Below the pieces are notes generated by a model that saw only the letters and a list, made by a program, of their open reading frames with translations, had not been told where the DNA came from and did not search any database. Both the position numbers and the translations under genes were made by a program. Below are positions 22,424-30,268 of a DNA stretch of 30,268 bases, one piece after another. Origin of the DNA: Burkholderia sp. Its GTDB lineage: Bacteria > Pseudomonadota > Gammaproteobacteria > Burkholderiales > Burkholderiaceae. The stretch's first letter is position 1. The number at the start of each line of letters is the position of its first letter. The stretch lies in NCBI GenBank assembly GCA_028292565.1, contig JAQGMD010000362.1, positions 1 to 30,268 of the forward strand. The letters are read 5' to 3'.

Positions 22424-23938
22424 TTACGCAGCCGCGCGCAGTTTCGCACGCAGCCTGAAACGATCGCGCACGGAGTTCATCAACGACCATGCGAGCCCGG
22501 CCAGGGCCAGCGTCATGATGGTGCCGACCAGTCCGTTCGCAAAGAAGATATCGAGGCCGCCCCCCGACAGCAGCATGCTCTGGCGGAATGCATCTTCCGC
22601 ACGGTCACCCAGCACCAGCGCCAGCACCATTGGAGCAAGCGGGTATTGGAGCTTCTTGAACACATAGCCGATGATGCCGAAGATCAGCATCAGCCAGATA
22701 TCGAATTGCGCACCATGTACCGTATAGGCGCCGATTGCACAAACCACCAGGATCGAGGGCGCGATGATCGAGAATGGAATGCGCAGGATCGCGGCAAACA
22801 GCGGCACCGACATCAGTACGATGATCAGGCCGGCGAGGTTACCGAGGTACATGCTGGCGATCAGCCCCCACACGAAGTCTTTTTGCTCGACGAATAACAG
22901 CGGACCAGGCTGCAGGCCCCAGATCATCAGGCCGCCAAGCAGCACGGCGGCGGTGGCGGATCCCGGAATGCCGAGCGCCAGCATCGGCAGCAGCGCACTG
23001 GTACCGGCTGCGTGCGCAGCGGTCTCAGGTGCGATCACGCCGTCCACATTGCCCTTTCCAAAGCTGTCGGGATCTTTCGCGAAACGCTTGGCCACACCGT
23101 AACCCATGAACGATGCCGCTGTTGCACCGCCGGGCGTGATCCCGAGCCAGCAACCGATGGCGGAGGAGCGCAGCAACGTCATCCAGTAGCGCGGCAGCAT
23201 CGCCCAGGTTTTCAGCACGACCTTGAGGTCGATCTCCGCCTTCTTGCCTTTGAACGCGAGACCCTCTTCCATCGTCAGCAGGATTTCGCTGATGCCGAAC
23301 AAGCCGATCACGACCACCAGGAAATCAAAGCCGCGCAGCATCACCGGCATGTCATAGGTCATGCGCAGCTGGCCGGAGATGGTATCCATGCCGACCGCCG
23401 CCAACACGAAGCCGACGCACATCGCAATGATGATTTTCGCTTTCGGTTCCTTGCCCATGCCGATGAAGCTGCAGAATGTCAGGAAATACACGGCGAAGAA
23501 TTCCGGCGGGCCGAAGCGCAGCGCGAACTTGGCGACCAGCGGCGCGAGGAAGGTAATCACGAGTACGCCAACCAGCGCGCCGATGAAAGAACCGGTGAAG
23601 GCGCTGGTAAGCGCCTGTCCGGCCTCCCCTCTTTGCGCCATCGGGTAGCCGTCGAAGGTGGTCGCCACTGAATGCGACTCGCCGGGAATATTGAACAGTA
23701 TCGAGGTGATCGCCCCGCCGAACAAGGATCCCCAGTAGATACAGGAGAGCATGATGATGGCCGAGGTCGGGTTCATCGTGAAGGTCAGCGGCAGCAAAAT
23801 TGCTACGCCGTTGGGGCCACCCAATCCGGGCAACACACCGACCACGATGCCCAGCAAAATGCCGATGGCCATGAAGCCGATGTTTTGCCATGTCATGGCT
23901 ACGGCAAAACCGTGCAGCAGAGAATTCAGATCATCCAT
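22424..23938 (-). CDS. tctA: Tripartite tricarboxylate transporter large permease (TctA)
   Basis: A 504-residue membrane protein with about 10-12 helices and the TctA family signature. GVLPGLGGPNGVAILLPLTFTM lies near residues 35-56, and TSILFNIPGESHSVATTFDGYPMA near 78-101. Further on are LGITPGGATAASFMGYGVAKRF near 265-287 and LALGIPGSATAAVLLGG near 322-338. It works with TctB in the inner membrane and with the periplasmic TctC to import a di- or tricarboxylate or another organic acid using the ion gradient. It follows tctB by 12 bases. Confidence 0.95.
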   Translation of the reverse strand: MDDLNSLLHGFAVAMTWQNIGFMAIGILLGIVVGVLPGLGGPNGVAILLPLTFTMNPTSAIIMLSCIYWGSLFGGAITSILFNIPGESHSVATTFDGYPMAQRGEAGQALTSAFTGSFIGALVGVLVITFLAPLVAKFALRFGPPEFFAVYFLTFCSFIGMGKEPKAKIIIAMCVGFVLAAVGMDTISGQLRMTYDMPVMLRGFDFLVVVIGLFGISEILLTMEEGLAFKGKKAEIDLKVVLKTWAMLPRYWMTLLRSSAIGCWLGITPGGATAASFMGYGVAKRFAKDPDSFGKGNVDGVIAPETAAHAAGTSALLPMLALGIPGSATAAVLLGGLMIWGLQPGPLLFVEQKDFVWGLIASMYLGNLAGLIIVLMSVPLFAAILRIPFSIIAPSILVVCAIGAYTVHGAQFDIWLMLIFGIIGYVFKKLQYPLAPMVLALVLGDRAEDAFRQSMLLSGGGLDIFFANGLVGTIMTLALAGLAWSLMNSVRDRFRLRAKLRAAA

Positions 23939-23950
23939 GAGTTGATTCCG

Positions 23951-24469
23951 TCAGTAGCCGAGCAAACTTTCAAGCGGGCCTTTGGGCAGCGGCACCTTGA
24001 ACTGCACTTCAAAGACCCAGAACAGCACCAGCATGGTGCCGCCGCCGACGATCAGTGATTTCCACCAGCTGAATTTGCCGACCGCCATCATGAACAAGCC
24101 GATGAAGAGCGCCGACGCGACATAAATGCCAAGCACTTTCAGCACCGCGATATAGATCACCAGCGGCACCAATACGATGGCAACCAGGCGCAATTGCGCG
24201 CGTTCGACGAAGGGTGACCTGTCGTTCTTCAGCACCGCCTGCACGATCACCGCGATACTGCCCAACAGGATGAAAAGGCCCATCCTCAAAGGGAAATAGC
24301 CGGCTTCCGGGCCATCGTCGGCCCATCCTGCGCCCAGCTGGTAATTGCTCCAGACGACCAGCGAGCCGAAAGCGGCCAGCAGCACGCCGACCACCAGTTC
24401 GGCGGTGCGGATGGTGACGGCGGCATCGGAGCTTTCGCCGCTGTCGTGCGTATCGGTCTGTGTACTCAT
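23951..24469 (-). CDS. tctB: Tripartite tricarboxylate transporter small subunit (TctB)
   Basis: A 172-residue protein with four hydrophobic helices and the TctB pattern (LVVGVLLAAFGSLVVWSNYQLG, then the WADDGPEAGYFPLRMG segment). The N-terminal 25 residues are polar and Ser/Thr/Asp-rich. It lies between tctC and tctA in the conserved order. No clear ribosome binding site precedes the ATG, and a GC-rich hairpin stands between it and tctC. Confidence 0.9.
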   Translation of the reverse strand: MSTQTDTHDSGESSDAAVTIRTAELVVGVLLAAFGSLVVWSNYQLGAGWADDGPEAGYFPLRMGLFILLGSIAVIVQAVLKNDRSPFVERAQLRLVAIVLVPLVIYIAVLKVLGIYVASALFIGLFMMAVGKFSWWKSLIVGGGTMLVLFWVFEVQFKVPLPKGPLESLLGY

Positions 24470-24514
24470 GATGAATAGTCGGTGGGTCAGTGGAAGGGGA
24501 AATGCACTGCATCG

Positions 24515-24539
24515 CCCGCCCGCGTAACCGGCGGGCGGG
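24515..24539 (-). other. GC-rich stem-loop between tctC and tctB
   Basis: CCCGCCCGC (24515-24523) and GCGGGCGGG (24531-24539) form a perfect 9-bp stem with a 7-base loop, just after the tctC stop. No T-run follows. It probably protects or attenuates the message so the binding protein exceeds the permeases. Confidence 0.6.
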
Positions 24540-24553
24540 GTGTTCTCAGCGTA

Positions 24554-25567
24554 TTACTTCGAAGACGATGCGAGGAAACCCGCTTCCTTCATGATTTCGC
24601 GATGAGCTTGTTCGTCCTTGCCGAGATACTGGCGCAGCGCGTCACCGGTGATGAAGTTGGATTTTAGTGCGTTCTTCTCAAGGTATTGCTTCCACTCAGG
24701 CGTGGCGACTACCTTCGTCATGAGGTCCACGTAGAATTTCTGCACTTCAGGAGCGACGCCGCCAGGCATCATGAACACGCGGATCATCTGGTACTGCACG
24801 TCGAGGCCCTGCTCTTTGCAGGTCGGCACATCGTTCCAGCTCTGGGTCTCGGTGACCTTCACCTTGTAACTGATGCGTTCGGGTGCGAACACGCACAATG
24901 CCTTGTGCTGCCCGGCGCGCCACTGCCCTACCGACTCCGACGGGTTGTTGGTGTTGGCGTCGACATGCTTGCCGGACAACTGCGTGGCTGCTTCGCCGCC
25001 GCTCTTGTACGGGATAAAGATGAACTTGACGCCGGCTTTCTTCTCGACCATCGCGGTGATGATGTGGTCTTCGCGCTTCGAACTGGTGCCGCCCATCTTG
25101 GTTTTGCCAGCCGCTTTTTTGGCATCCGCAAGGAACTCGCCCGCGTTTTTGTAGGGTGCTTCGGCGTTAGTCCACAGCACGAATTCATCCTGGCCGACGA
25201 TGGCCAGTGGTGTCAGGTCGCGCCAGTTGAATGGCAGGTTGGTCGCCATCGGCGTAGTGAACATCCCGGAAGAATTCACCAGCAGTTTATGTGGATCGCC
25301 TTTGGATTCCTTGACATCGAGCAGGCCTTCCGCGCCGCTCGCGCCGGCTTTGTTTTGCACGATGACAGCTTGCTTCATCAGGCCGTGTTTAGCGATGATG
25401 CCCTGGACCGAGCGCGCCATCTGGTCGGTGGCGCCGCCTGCGCCGAAAGGAACGATCATTTCGACCGCCTTGGTCGGCTCCCATGCGGCAGCGGAACCCG
25501 CATAACAGAGAGCGGCGAGGGATAGTAGCGTGCGGGAAAGCGGATGCTGCAATGATTTGCTCAACAT
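24554..25567 (-). CDS. tctC: Bug-family tripartite tricarboxylate transporter binding protein (TctC)
   Basis: A 337-residue periplasmic receptor. The signal peptide (LSRTLLSLAALCYAGSAAAW) is followed by the Bug-family start AVEMIVPFGAGGATDQMAR and later the NKAGASGAEGLLDVKESKGDPHKLLV segment. I chose the ATG at 25567 because GAGGAG lies about 7 bases before it; the frame is open upstream to 25621. Bug proteins bind carboxylates such as citrate, dicarboxylates, aromatic acids or nicotinate-type acids. Paralogues are very numerous in Burkholderiales, so the ligand cannot be predicted. Confidence 0.93.
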   Translation of the reverse strand: MLSKSLQHPLSRTLLSLAALCYAGSAAAWEPTKAVEMIVPFGAGGATDQMARSVQGIIAKHGLMKQAVIVQNKAGASGAEGLLDVKESKGDPHKLLVNSSGMFTTPMATNLPFNWRDLTPLAIVGQDEFVLWTNAEAPYKNAGEFLADAKKAAGKTKMGGTSSKREDHIITAMVEKKAGVKFIFIPYKSGGEAATQLSGKHVDANTNNPSESVGQWRAGQHKALCVFAPERISYKVKVTETQSWNDVPTCKEQGLDVQYQMIRVFMMPGGVAPEVQKFYVDLMTKVVATPEWKQYLEKNALKSNFITGDALRQYLGKDEQAHREIMKEAGFLASSSK

Positions 25568-25669
25568 GGTTTGTCTCCTCTTGGCTTTTCGCCATATCTG
25601 AATGGATGATGCTGATGCCACCGCTATAGTGGCCGGGTTATGTTACTTGCCTTTTGAATTGAACGTTGG

Positions 25670-26893
25670 TCAGGCTGCTTTCGACTGCGACGAGGGCCGC
25701 AGGGACTCTTGCAGCGAATTCATTGCGGCCAGCACACCTCCGGCCTTGTGCGGGATGCCGGCCAACCCGAGGCCCATCTCCACACCGGACAGCGTGCCCA
25801 TCAGTGTCAGGTCATTGAAGTCTCCGAGATGCCCGATACGGAAGACCTTACCCGACACCTTGCTCAGGCCCTGCCCGAGCGACATATTGAAGTTGTTCAG
25901 GACCACCTTGCGGAATGCGTCCGCATTGTAGTGCTCGCCGTTCGCATCCCTGGGCGTGACCACTGCAGTGAGTGCACCGCTGTACTGGGCCGGATTCTGG
26001 CAAAGGATTTCGAGGCCCCAGGCGCGCACTGCCTGCCGGGTTGCTTCCGCATGGCGTTGATGGCGATGGAACACATTTTCCAGGCCTTCTTCCAGCAGCA
26101 TGTCGCATGCTTCAGAGAGGCCGTACAGGAGGTTGGTCGCAGGCGTATAAGACCAGTATCCGTTCTTGTTCGCTTCAATAATTTCGTCCCATGCCCAGAA
26201 AGCGCGCGGCAGCTTTGCCTGCTTCGATGCGGCGATGGCCTTTTCCGAAACCGCGTTGAAGGAAAGGCCCGGCGGCAGCATCAGGCCTTTCTGTGAGCCT
26301 GCGACTGTGACGTCCACGCCCCATTCGTCATGGCGGTAATCGATCGAGCCGAGCGAGGAAATGGTATCGACCAGCAGCAGTGCCGGATGCTTTGCGTTAT
26401 CGATAGCGCGGCGTACTGCGGCGATATCGGAGGTCACGCCGGTCGAGGTTTCATTGTGCACCACGCACACTGCCTTGATGGTATGCCCTTTGTCTTCCAC
26501 CAGCCGCGCTTCCATCTTCGCTGCATCCACACCACGACGCCAGTCGTCGCCGATGAATTCCGGTTTCAACGAAAGACGGTCGGCCATTTTTTTCCACAGG
26601 GTGGCGAAATGGCCGGTTTCATACATCAATACATGGTCGCCGGGGGACAAGGTGTTAACCAGCGCCGCTTCCCACGCGCCGGTGCCGGAAGACGGGTAGA
26701 TCACCACCGGCTGCCGGGTCTGGAAAACTTTCTTGATGTCGGCCAGGACCTTCTTGCCAAGAATCTGAAATTCGGGACCGCGATGGTCGATGGTCGGATA
26801 GTCCATCGCGCGCAATACGCGATCAGGCACATTGGTCGGACCAGGGATCTGAAGAAAATGGCGGCCCGCGGGATGAGAATTGAGTTTCAGCAT
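25670..26893 (-). CDS. Class V PLP aminotransferase (serine/alanine-glyoxylate type)
   Basis: A 407-residue aminotransferase of the AGXT/SgaA group, which typically moves the amino group from serine or alanine to glyoxylate. The start LQIPGPTNVPDRVLRAM and YPTIDHRGPEF are diagnostic. The PLP pocket shows SSGTGAWEAAL near 68-78, D176 (LLVDTISSLG) and the Schiff-base Lys K202 in GSQKGLMLPPG. GGAG lies 5 bases before the ATG. It is the first gene of the minus-strand arm of the divergent GntR region, about 100 bases before tctC, so it is probably co-transcribed with the transporter. The true amino donor is not determined; 2-aminoethylphosphonate-type enzymes also belong to the fold class. Confidence 0.9.
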   Translation of the reverse strand: MLKLNSHPAGRHFLQIPGPTNVPDRVLRAMDYPTIDHRGPEFQILGKKVLADIKKVFQTRQPVVIYPSSGTGAWEAALVNTLSPGDHVLMYETGHFATLWKKMADRLSLKPEFIGDDWRRGVDAAKMEARLVEDKGHTIKAVCVVHNETSTGVTSDIAAVRRAIDNAKHPALLLVDTISSLGSIDYRHDEWGVDVTVAGSQKGLMLPPGLSFNAVSEKAIAASKQAKLPRAFWAWDEIIEANKNGYWSYTPATNLLYGLSEACDMLLEEGLENVFHRHQRHAEATRQAVRAWGLEILCQNPAQYSGALTAVVTPRDANGEHYNADAFRKVVLNNFNMSLGQGLSKVSGKVFRIGHLGDFNDLTLMGTLSGVEMGLGLAGIPHKAGGVLAAMNSLQESLRPSSQSKAA

Positions 26894-26946
26894 TTTGTCT
26901 CCGGCAACATGGCTAGCGTAGCTGCTCTTGGTTGTTTAATTGTTTT

Positions 26947-26959
26947 GCATACAATATAC
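26947..26959. promoter_or_regulatory. Candidate GntR operator 1 (aminotransferase side)
   Basis: GCATACAATATAC, sharing the 11-base core ATACAATATAC with 27054-27064 and differing from that copy at one base of 13. It is placed 54 bases upstream of the aminotransferase start, in or near its promoter. Confidence 0.6.
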
Positions 26960-27051
26960 GAATCTAGTTACTTGTCAAGCGGGTTGGGGACGCCTCCCTC
27001 ATCGCTCAGTTCCGCTGCGCAAGGCGCACCCGGCGTGTTTCGTCTAGCTTG

Positions 27052-27064
27052 GTATACAATATAC
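27052..27064. promoter_or_regulatory. Candidate GntR operator 2 (autoregulatory side)
   Basis: GTATACAATATAC has inverted 5-bp arms GTATA / TATAC around CAA, the short A/T-rich palindrome style of FadR-subfamily operators. It ends 3 bases before the gntR start codon, so bound protein would block its own promoter or translation start. Confidence 0.6.
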
Positions 27065-27067
27065 AAA

Positions 27068-27766
27068 ATGGATAATACAGTACAACTCGCCGCCCTTTCC
27101 GGCTCAGCACCCATCGACCGTCAGGGCCTCACTGCCGCAGTCACCGCGAAGCTGCGCGACATGATCGTGGAAGGGGTGCTTACACCGGGTACACGCCTGA
27201 ACGAGCGGGTGCTTTGCGAGCAGCTCGCCGTGTCCCGCACACCGCTGCGCGAAGCGTTCAAGACGCTCGAAGTCGAAGGATTGATCGACGTACTGCCCAA
27301 CCGGGGCGCGATCGTCGCGCAGATGTCGATTGCCGACATCGAACAGACTTTTGAAGTCATGGGCGCACTTGAGGGGTTATCGGGCCAGCTGGCCTGCGAA
27401 CGCATCACCGACGGTGAAATCGCCGAGATCCGCGCGCTCCACTACGAAATGCTGGCAGCGCACTCCCGCGGCGACCTGCCCACCTATTACCGGATCAACC
27501 ATGTAATTCATGACCGCATCAACGCCGCCGCAAACAATGCGGTGCTGACGCAAACCTACCTGCAGATCAACGCACGTATACAGAGCCTTCGTTTCCGTTC
27601 CAACTTCAACCAGGACAAGTGGGACCACGCGGTGAAGGAACATGGGGCCATGCTCGCTGCGCTTGAAAAGCGCGACGGCGAAACATTGCGCACGATCCTG
27701 CAGCAACACCTGATCAACAAGCGCGACATCGTTATCGCCGAGGTCCGCGCCAAACTTTCCGCATAA
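27068..27766 (+). CDS. GntR-family transcriptional regulator, FCD (FadR) subfamily
   Basis: The 232-residue regulator has an N-terminal winged helix (about residues 20-88): LTAAVTAKLRDMIVEGVLTPG, then NERVLCEQLAVSRTPLREAFKTLEVEG and LIDVLPNRGAIVA. A C-terminal all-helical FCD ligand-binding domain follows (about 95-225). Members often bind a small carboxylate. The ATG at 27068 has no ribosome binding site and abuts a candidate operator. The frame is open far upstream, but that part runs antisense to the aminotransferase gene. It is divergent from the aminotransferase-tct-CoA transferase operon and 10 bases before the FAD/Fe-S dehydrogenase gene, so it probably controls both arms. Confidence 0.9.
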   Translation: MDNTVQLAALSGSAPIDRQGLTAAVTAKLRDMIVEGVLTPGTRLNERVLCEQLAVSRTPLREAFKTLEVEGLIDVLPNRGAIVAQMSIADIEQTFEVMGALEGLSGQLACERITDGEIAEIRALHYEMLAAHSRGDLPTYYRINHVIHDRINAAANNAVLTQTYLQINARIQSLRFRSNFNQDKWDHAVKEHGAMLAALEKRDGETLRTILQQHLINKRDIVIAEVRAKLSA

Positions 27767-27776
27767 CCAGAAAATC

Positions 27777-30268
27777 ATGAATGCACCGGTTCCTCAGAAA
27801 GTGCTGCTCAGCCCCGATGCAAAAAAGATTGCCGGCCGCAGTGAAATTGCAGCACGCCTGATACGGGAAACCACCGGCGAAGTCCTGTTCGATAAATTTT
27901 CGCGCGGACGCTACGCCACCGACGCATCCATTTATCAGGTCGAGCCGACAGGCGTCTTCATCCCGCGCACTGAACAGGACGTAGCGATGGCGATCGACAT
28001 CGCGCGCGATGCGCATATGCCGATACTGCCGCGCGGCGCCGGCACCAGCCAGTGCGGGCAGACCGTCGGCGAGGCGCTGGTAATCGACAACAGCAAGTAC
28101 CTGAACAAGGTCGTCCACTTCGATAAGGACGCGATGACGGTGACGGTACAACCCGGCATCGTGCTTGACCACCTGAACGCATGGCTCAAGCCGCACGGAC
28201 TCTGGTTTCCGGTCGATGTGTCGACCTCCGCGCAGTGCACGATCGGCGGCATGACAGGCAATAACTCCTGCGGATCGAGAAGCCTCCACTACGGCAACAT
28301 GGTCCACAACGTGGTTTCGGTCGATGCATGGCTGGCCGACGGAGTGCAAGCTACGTTCACCGAATTCTCCGCCATGCTCGAATCTGCATCTCCGCGGGTG
28401 CGCGAACTTGCGGAAAGAATCCGCACCATCGCCGAGCGTGAAAAGGACGAGATTGCGGCACGCTTTCCAAAAGTATTGCGCAGGGTCGGCGGCTACAACC
28501 TCGATGTTTTCTATCCGCAGTCAGAGCGGCCTTACACCGTCGATGGCAGCGTCAATCTTGCGCATCTTCTGGTCGGCTCCGAAGGCACGCTTGCGTGTTC
28601 CAGGCAGGTTACGCTGAAGGTGGCGCCTCTACCGGCAGCAAAGGCGCTGGGCGTCGTCAACTTCGCGAAATTCCATGATGCGATGGCGCTCACGCAGCAC
28701 ATCGTGAAGCTCAAGCCGGTCGCCGTCGAACTGGTGGACCGCACCATGATCGAACTGGCGCGCGGCAATCCCGCTTTCAAACCAACTATCGAGAAGGCCC
28801 TGATCGGGTTGCCCGAGGCGATACTGCTGGTGGAATTCGCCGGCGCCGACCGAAGCGAACAAGTGCGGCAGCTGAAAGCGCTGGTCGAACTGATGGGCGA
28901 TCTCGGATTGCCCGGCTCAGTGGTCGAAATGCCCGACGAGAAAGAGCAGAAGGAATTGTGGGAAGTCCGCAAGGCCGGACTGAACATCATGATGAGCCTG
29001 AAGGGCGACGGCAAACCGGTTTCCTTCATCGAAGACTGCGCGGTCCCGCTCGAGCACCTGGCCGAGTACACCGACCGCCTCACGCAGGTATTCGCGAAAC
29101 ATGGCACCCGCGGCACATGGTATGCGCATGCGTCGGTCGGCACTTTGCATGTGCGCCCCATACTCGACATGCGCCGCGACGGCGCCGGGAAAATGCGTGC
29201 GATCGCGGAAGAAGCGGCGCAACTGGTGCGGCAATACAAAGGTGCGTTTTCCGGCGAGCACGGCGATGGGCTGGTGCGCAGCGAATGGGTGGACTGGCAG
29301 TTCGGCGAGCGGCTGTTGAAGTCCTACGCCGAGGTCAAGGACGCGTTTGATCCGGAGCACCTGATGAATCCGGGGAAGATCGTGCATTCCACCAAGATGG
29401 ACGACACCTCCCTGTTCCGCTTCAAACCAGGCTACCAGCCTCTGCAGATCAAGACGGCGCTCGACTGGTCGGGCTGGAATGTGCAAAGCAATCCGGTCAC
29501 GGAAGAGTCCACCGCACCGGGCACCGGCGGCGACCCGGCAGGCGGCTTCGCCAAAGCCATCGAAATGTGCAACAACAATGGCCATTGCCGCAAATTCGAT
29601 GCCGGCACCATGTGCCCCAGCTATCGCGCGACCAGGGACGAGAAACACCTGACCAGGGGGCGCGCCAATACCTTGCGACTCGCCGTATCCGGCCAGCTCG
29701 GTCCTGATGCGTTCACGTCGGAAGAGATGTACCAGACCATGGACTTGTGCGTCGGTTGCAAAGGCTGCAAGCGCGACTGCCCGACCGGCGTCGACATGGC
29801 GAAAATGAAGACCGAATTTCTCCACCACTACCGGAAGAAACACGGCCTGCGCCTGAAAGACAAATTGGTCGCCTATCTGCCGCGTTATGCGCCGATAGCC
29901 GCCCGCCTTGCGCCGTTGTTCAATCTGCGCAATACGCTCCCGGGCGCTGCACTGCTGACCGAAAAATGGCTGGGCTTCAGCGCGAAACGCGCATTGCCCT
30001 CCTGGCGCAGCGATACCTTCTTCAGCACTGCCGGAACAGACCAAGCTCCCACAGGCGCGCCGGAAGTCGTACTCTTCGTCGACACCTTCAACAACTATTT
30101 CGAATCCGACAATGCGCGCGCTGCCTATCGCGTGCTGCAGGCCGCCGGCTATCAAGTCCACCTTGCGAAGGCCGCCGGTGAGTCGCGGCCGCTCTGCTGC
30201 GGACGCACGTACCTGTCGGCCGGCCTGGTCGATGAAGCGAAGCAGGAAGCGCGCCGCACCATGCAGGC
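27777..30268 (+). CDS. FAD-linked 2-hydroxyacid dehydrogenase fused to Fe-S oxidoreductase (YdiJ/GlcD-GlcF type), 3' end outside window
   Basis: Reading from the ATG at 27777, the frame is open to the right edge (830 codons seen; relatives of this build are about 1000). In order: a FAD_binding_4 domain (about residues 50-200; PRGAGTSQCGQTVG and CTIGGMTGNNSCGSRSLHYG), a FAD-oxidase C-terminal domain (about 230-535; ending in GEHGDGLVRSEW and DPEHLMNPGKI), and a two-cluster ferredoxin domain. The latter has C598, C604 and C613 as one Cys group and C658, C661, C664 and C668 as another. A CCG-type domain begins before the cut (C807-C808). Such proteins oxidise D-2-hydroxyacids (lactate, glycolate, 2-hydroxyglutarate) and pass electrons to the respiratory chain. 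The substrate is not determined. It lies 10 bases after gntR and is probably co-transcribed with it. Confidence 0.9.
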   Translation, partial: MNAPVPQKVLLSPDAKKIAGRSEIAARLIRETTGEVLFDKFSRGRYATDASIYQVEPTGVFIPRTEQDVAMAIDIARDAHMPILPRGAGTSQCGQTVGEALVIDNSKYLNKVVHFDKDAMTVTVQPGIVLDHLNAWLKPHGLWFPVDVSTSAQCTIGGMTGNNSCGSRSLHYGNMVHNVVSVDAWLADGVQATFTEFSAMLESASPRVRELAERIRTIAEREKDEIAARFPKVLRRVGGYNLDVFYPQSERPYTVDGSVNLAHLLVGSEGTLACSRQVTLKVAPLPAAKALGVVNFAKFHDAMALTQHIVKLKPVAVELVDRTMIELARGNPAFKPTIEKALIGLPEAILLVEFAGADRSEQVRQLKALVELMGDLGLPGSVVEMPDEKEQKELWEVRKAGLNIMMSLKGDGKPVSFIEDCAVPLEHLAEYTDRLTQVFAKHGTRGTWYAHASVGTLHVRPILDMRRDGAGKMRAIAEEAAQLVRQYKGAFSGEHGDGLVRSEWVDWQFGERLLKSYAEVKDAFDPEHLMNPGKIVHSTKMDDTSLFRFKPGYQPLQIKTALDWSGWNVQSNPVTEESTAPGTGGDPAGGFAKAIEMCNNNGHCRKFDAGTMCPSYRATRDEKHLTRGRANTLRLAVSGQLGPDAFTSEEMYQTMDLCVGCKGCKRDCPTGVDMAKMKTEFLHHYRKKHGLRLKDKLVAYLPRYAPIAARLAPLFNLRNTLPGAALLTEKWLGFSAKRALPSWRSDTFFSTAGTDQAPTGAPEVVLFVDTFNNYFESDNARAAYRVLQAAGYQVHLAKAAGESRPLCCGRTYLSAGLVDEAKQEARRTMQ

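Noticed and set aside
26330..27067. Open frame upstream of and in phase with gntR, making a 478-residue protein
   Set aside because: The extra part is antisense to the aminotransferase gene, has no family similarity that I recognise, and crosses the divergent promoter with its operators.
28917..30161. 414-codon minus-strand frame over the FAD/Fe-S dehydrogenase
   Set aside because: Shadow; the plus-strand frame has FAD and cluster motifs throughout and stays open to the edge.

Overview
The window looks like chromosomal DNA of a betaproteobacterium, most likely Burkholderiales and perhaps Oxalobacteraceae. This is inferred from moderately high G+C, dense co-directional operons, TRAP, Bug/Tct and NMT1-type transporters, and short dispersed intergenic hairpins. 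No rRNA, tRNA, insertion sequence, phage gene or CRISPR array was seen.

Bases 1-4030 hold ordinary envelope genes: a VanZ-like membrane protein, a glycine-zipper lipoprotein, a His-rich exported protein, an MgtC/SapB membrane protein, a YedI (DUF808) membrane protein and a small two-helix membrane protein. They end at a strong bidirectional terminator (3984-4026).

Bases 4041-20850 appear to be one catabolic island for a pyridine carboxylate, best matched by the picolinate (pic) pathway. A three-subunit molybdenum hydroxylase would make 6-hydroxypicolinate. A Rieske oxygenase (alpha, beta and ferredoxin) would hydroxylate at C3. An amidohydrolase-family decarboxylase (PicC) would yield 2,5-dihydroxypyridine. 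A NicX/PicD dioxygenase opens the ring and a NicF/PicF amidase releases ammonia from maleamate. A MarR regulator (PicR-like) sits in the middle. A TRAP transporter lies on one side and an NMT1/SsuABC-type ABC transporter on the other. A near-identical 20-bp operator occurs in front of four transcription units: TRAP, the hydroxylase operon with the divergent marR, the Rieske operon, and the ABC operon. This ties both transporters to the pathway. N-formylmaleamate deformylase, maleate isomerase and a dedicated Rieske reductase are absent from the window.

Bases 20880-21180 are a hairpin-rich gap. Bases 21181-30268 are a second, separately regulated module. One arm holds a class V aminotransferase (serine/alanine-glyoxylate type), a TctC-TctB-TctA tripartite transporter and a CaiB/BaiF CoA-transferase. 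Divergent from it are a GntR/FCD regulator and a large FAD/Fe-S 2-hydroxyacid dehydrogenase that runs off the right edge. Two copies of an ATACAATATAC element in the divergent promoter are the likely GntR operators. The substrate of this module cannot be read from the sequence.
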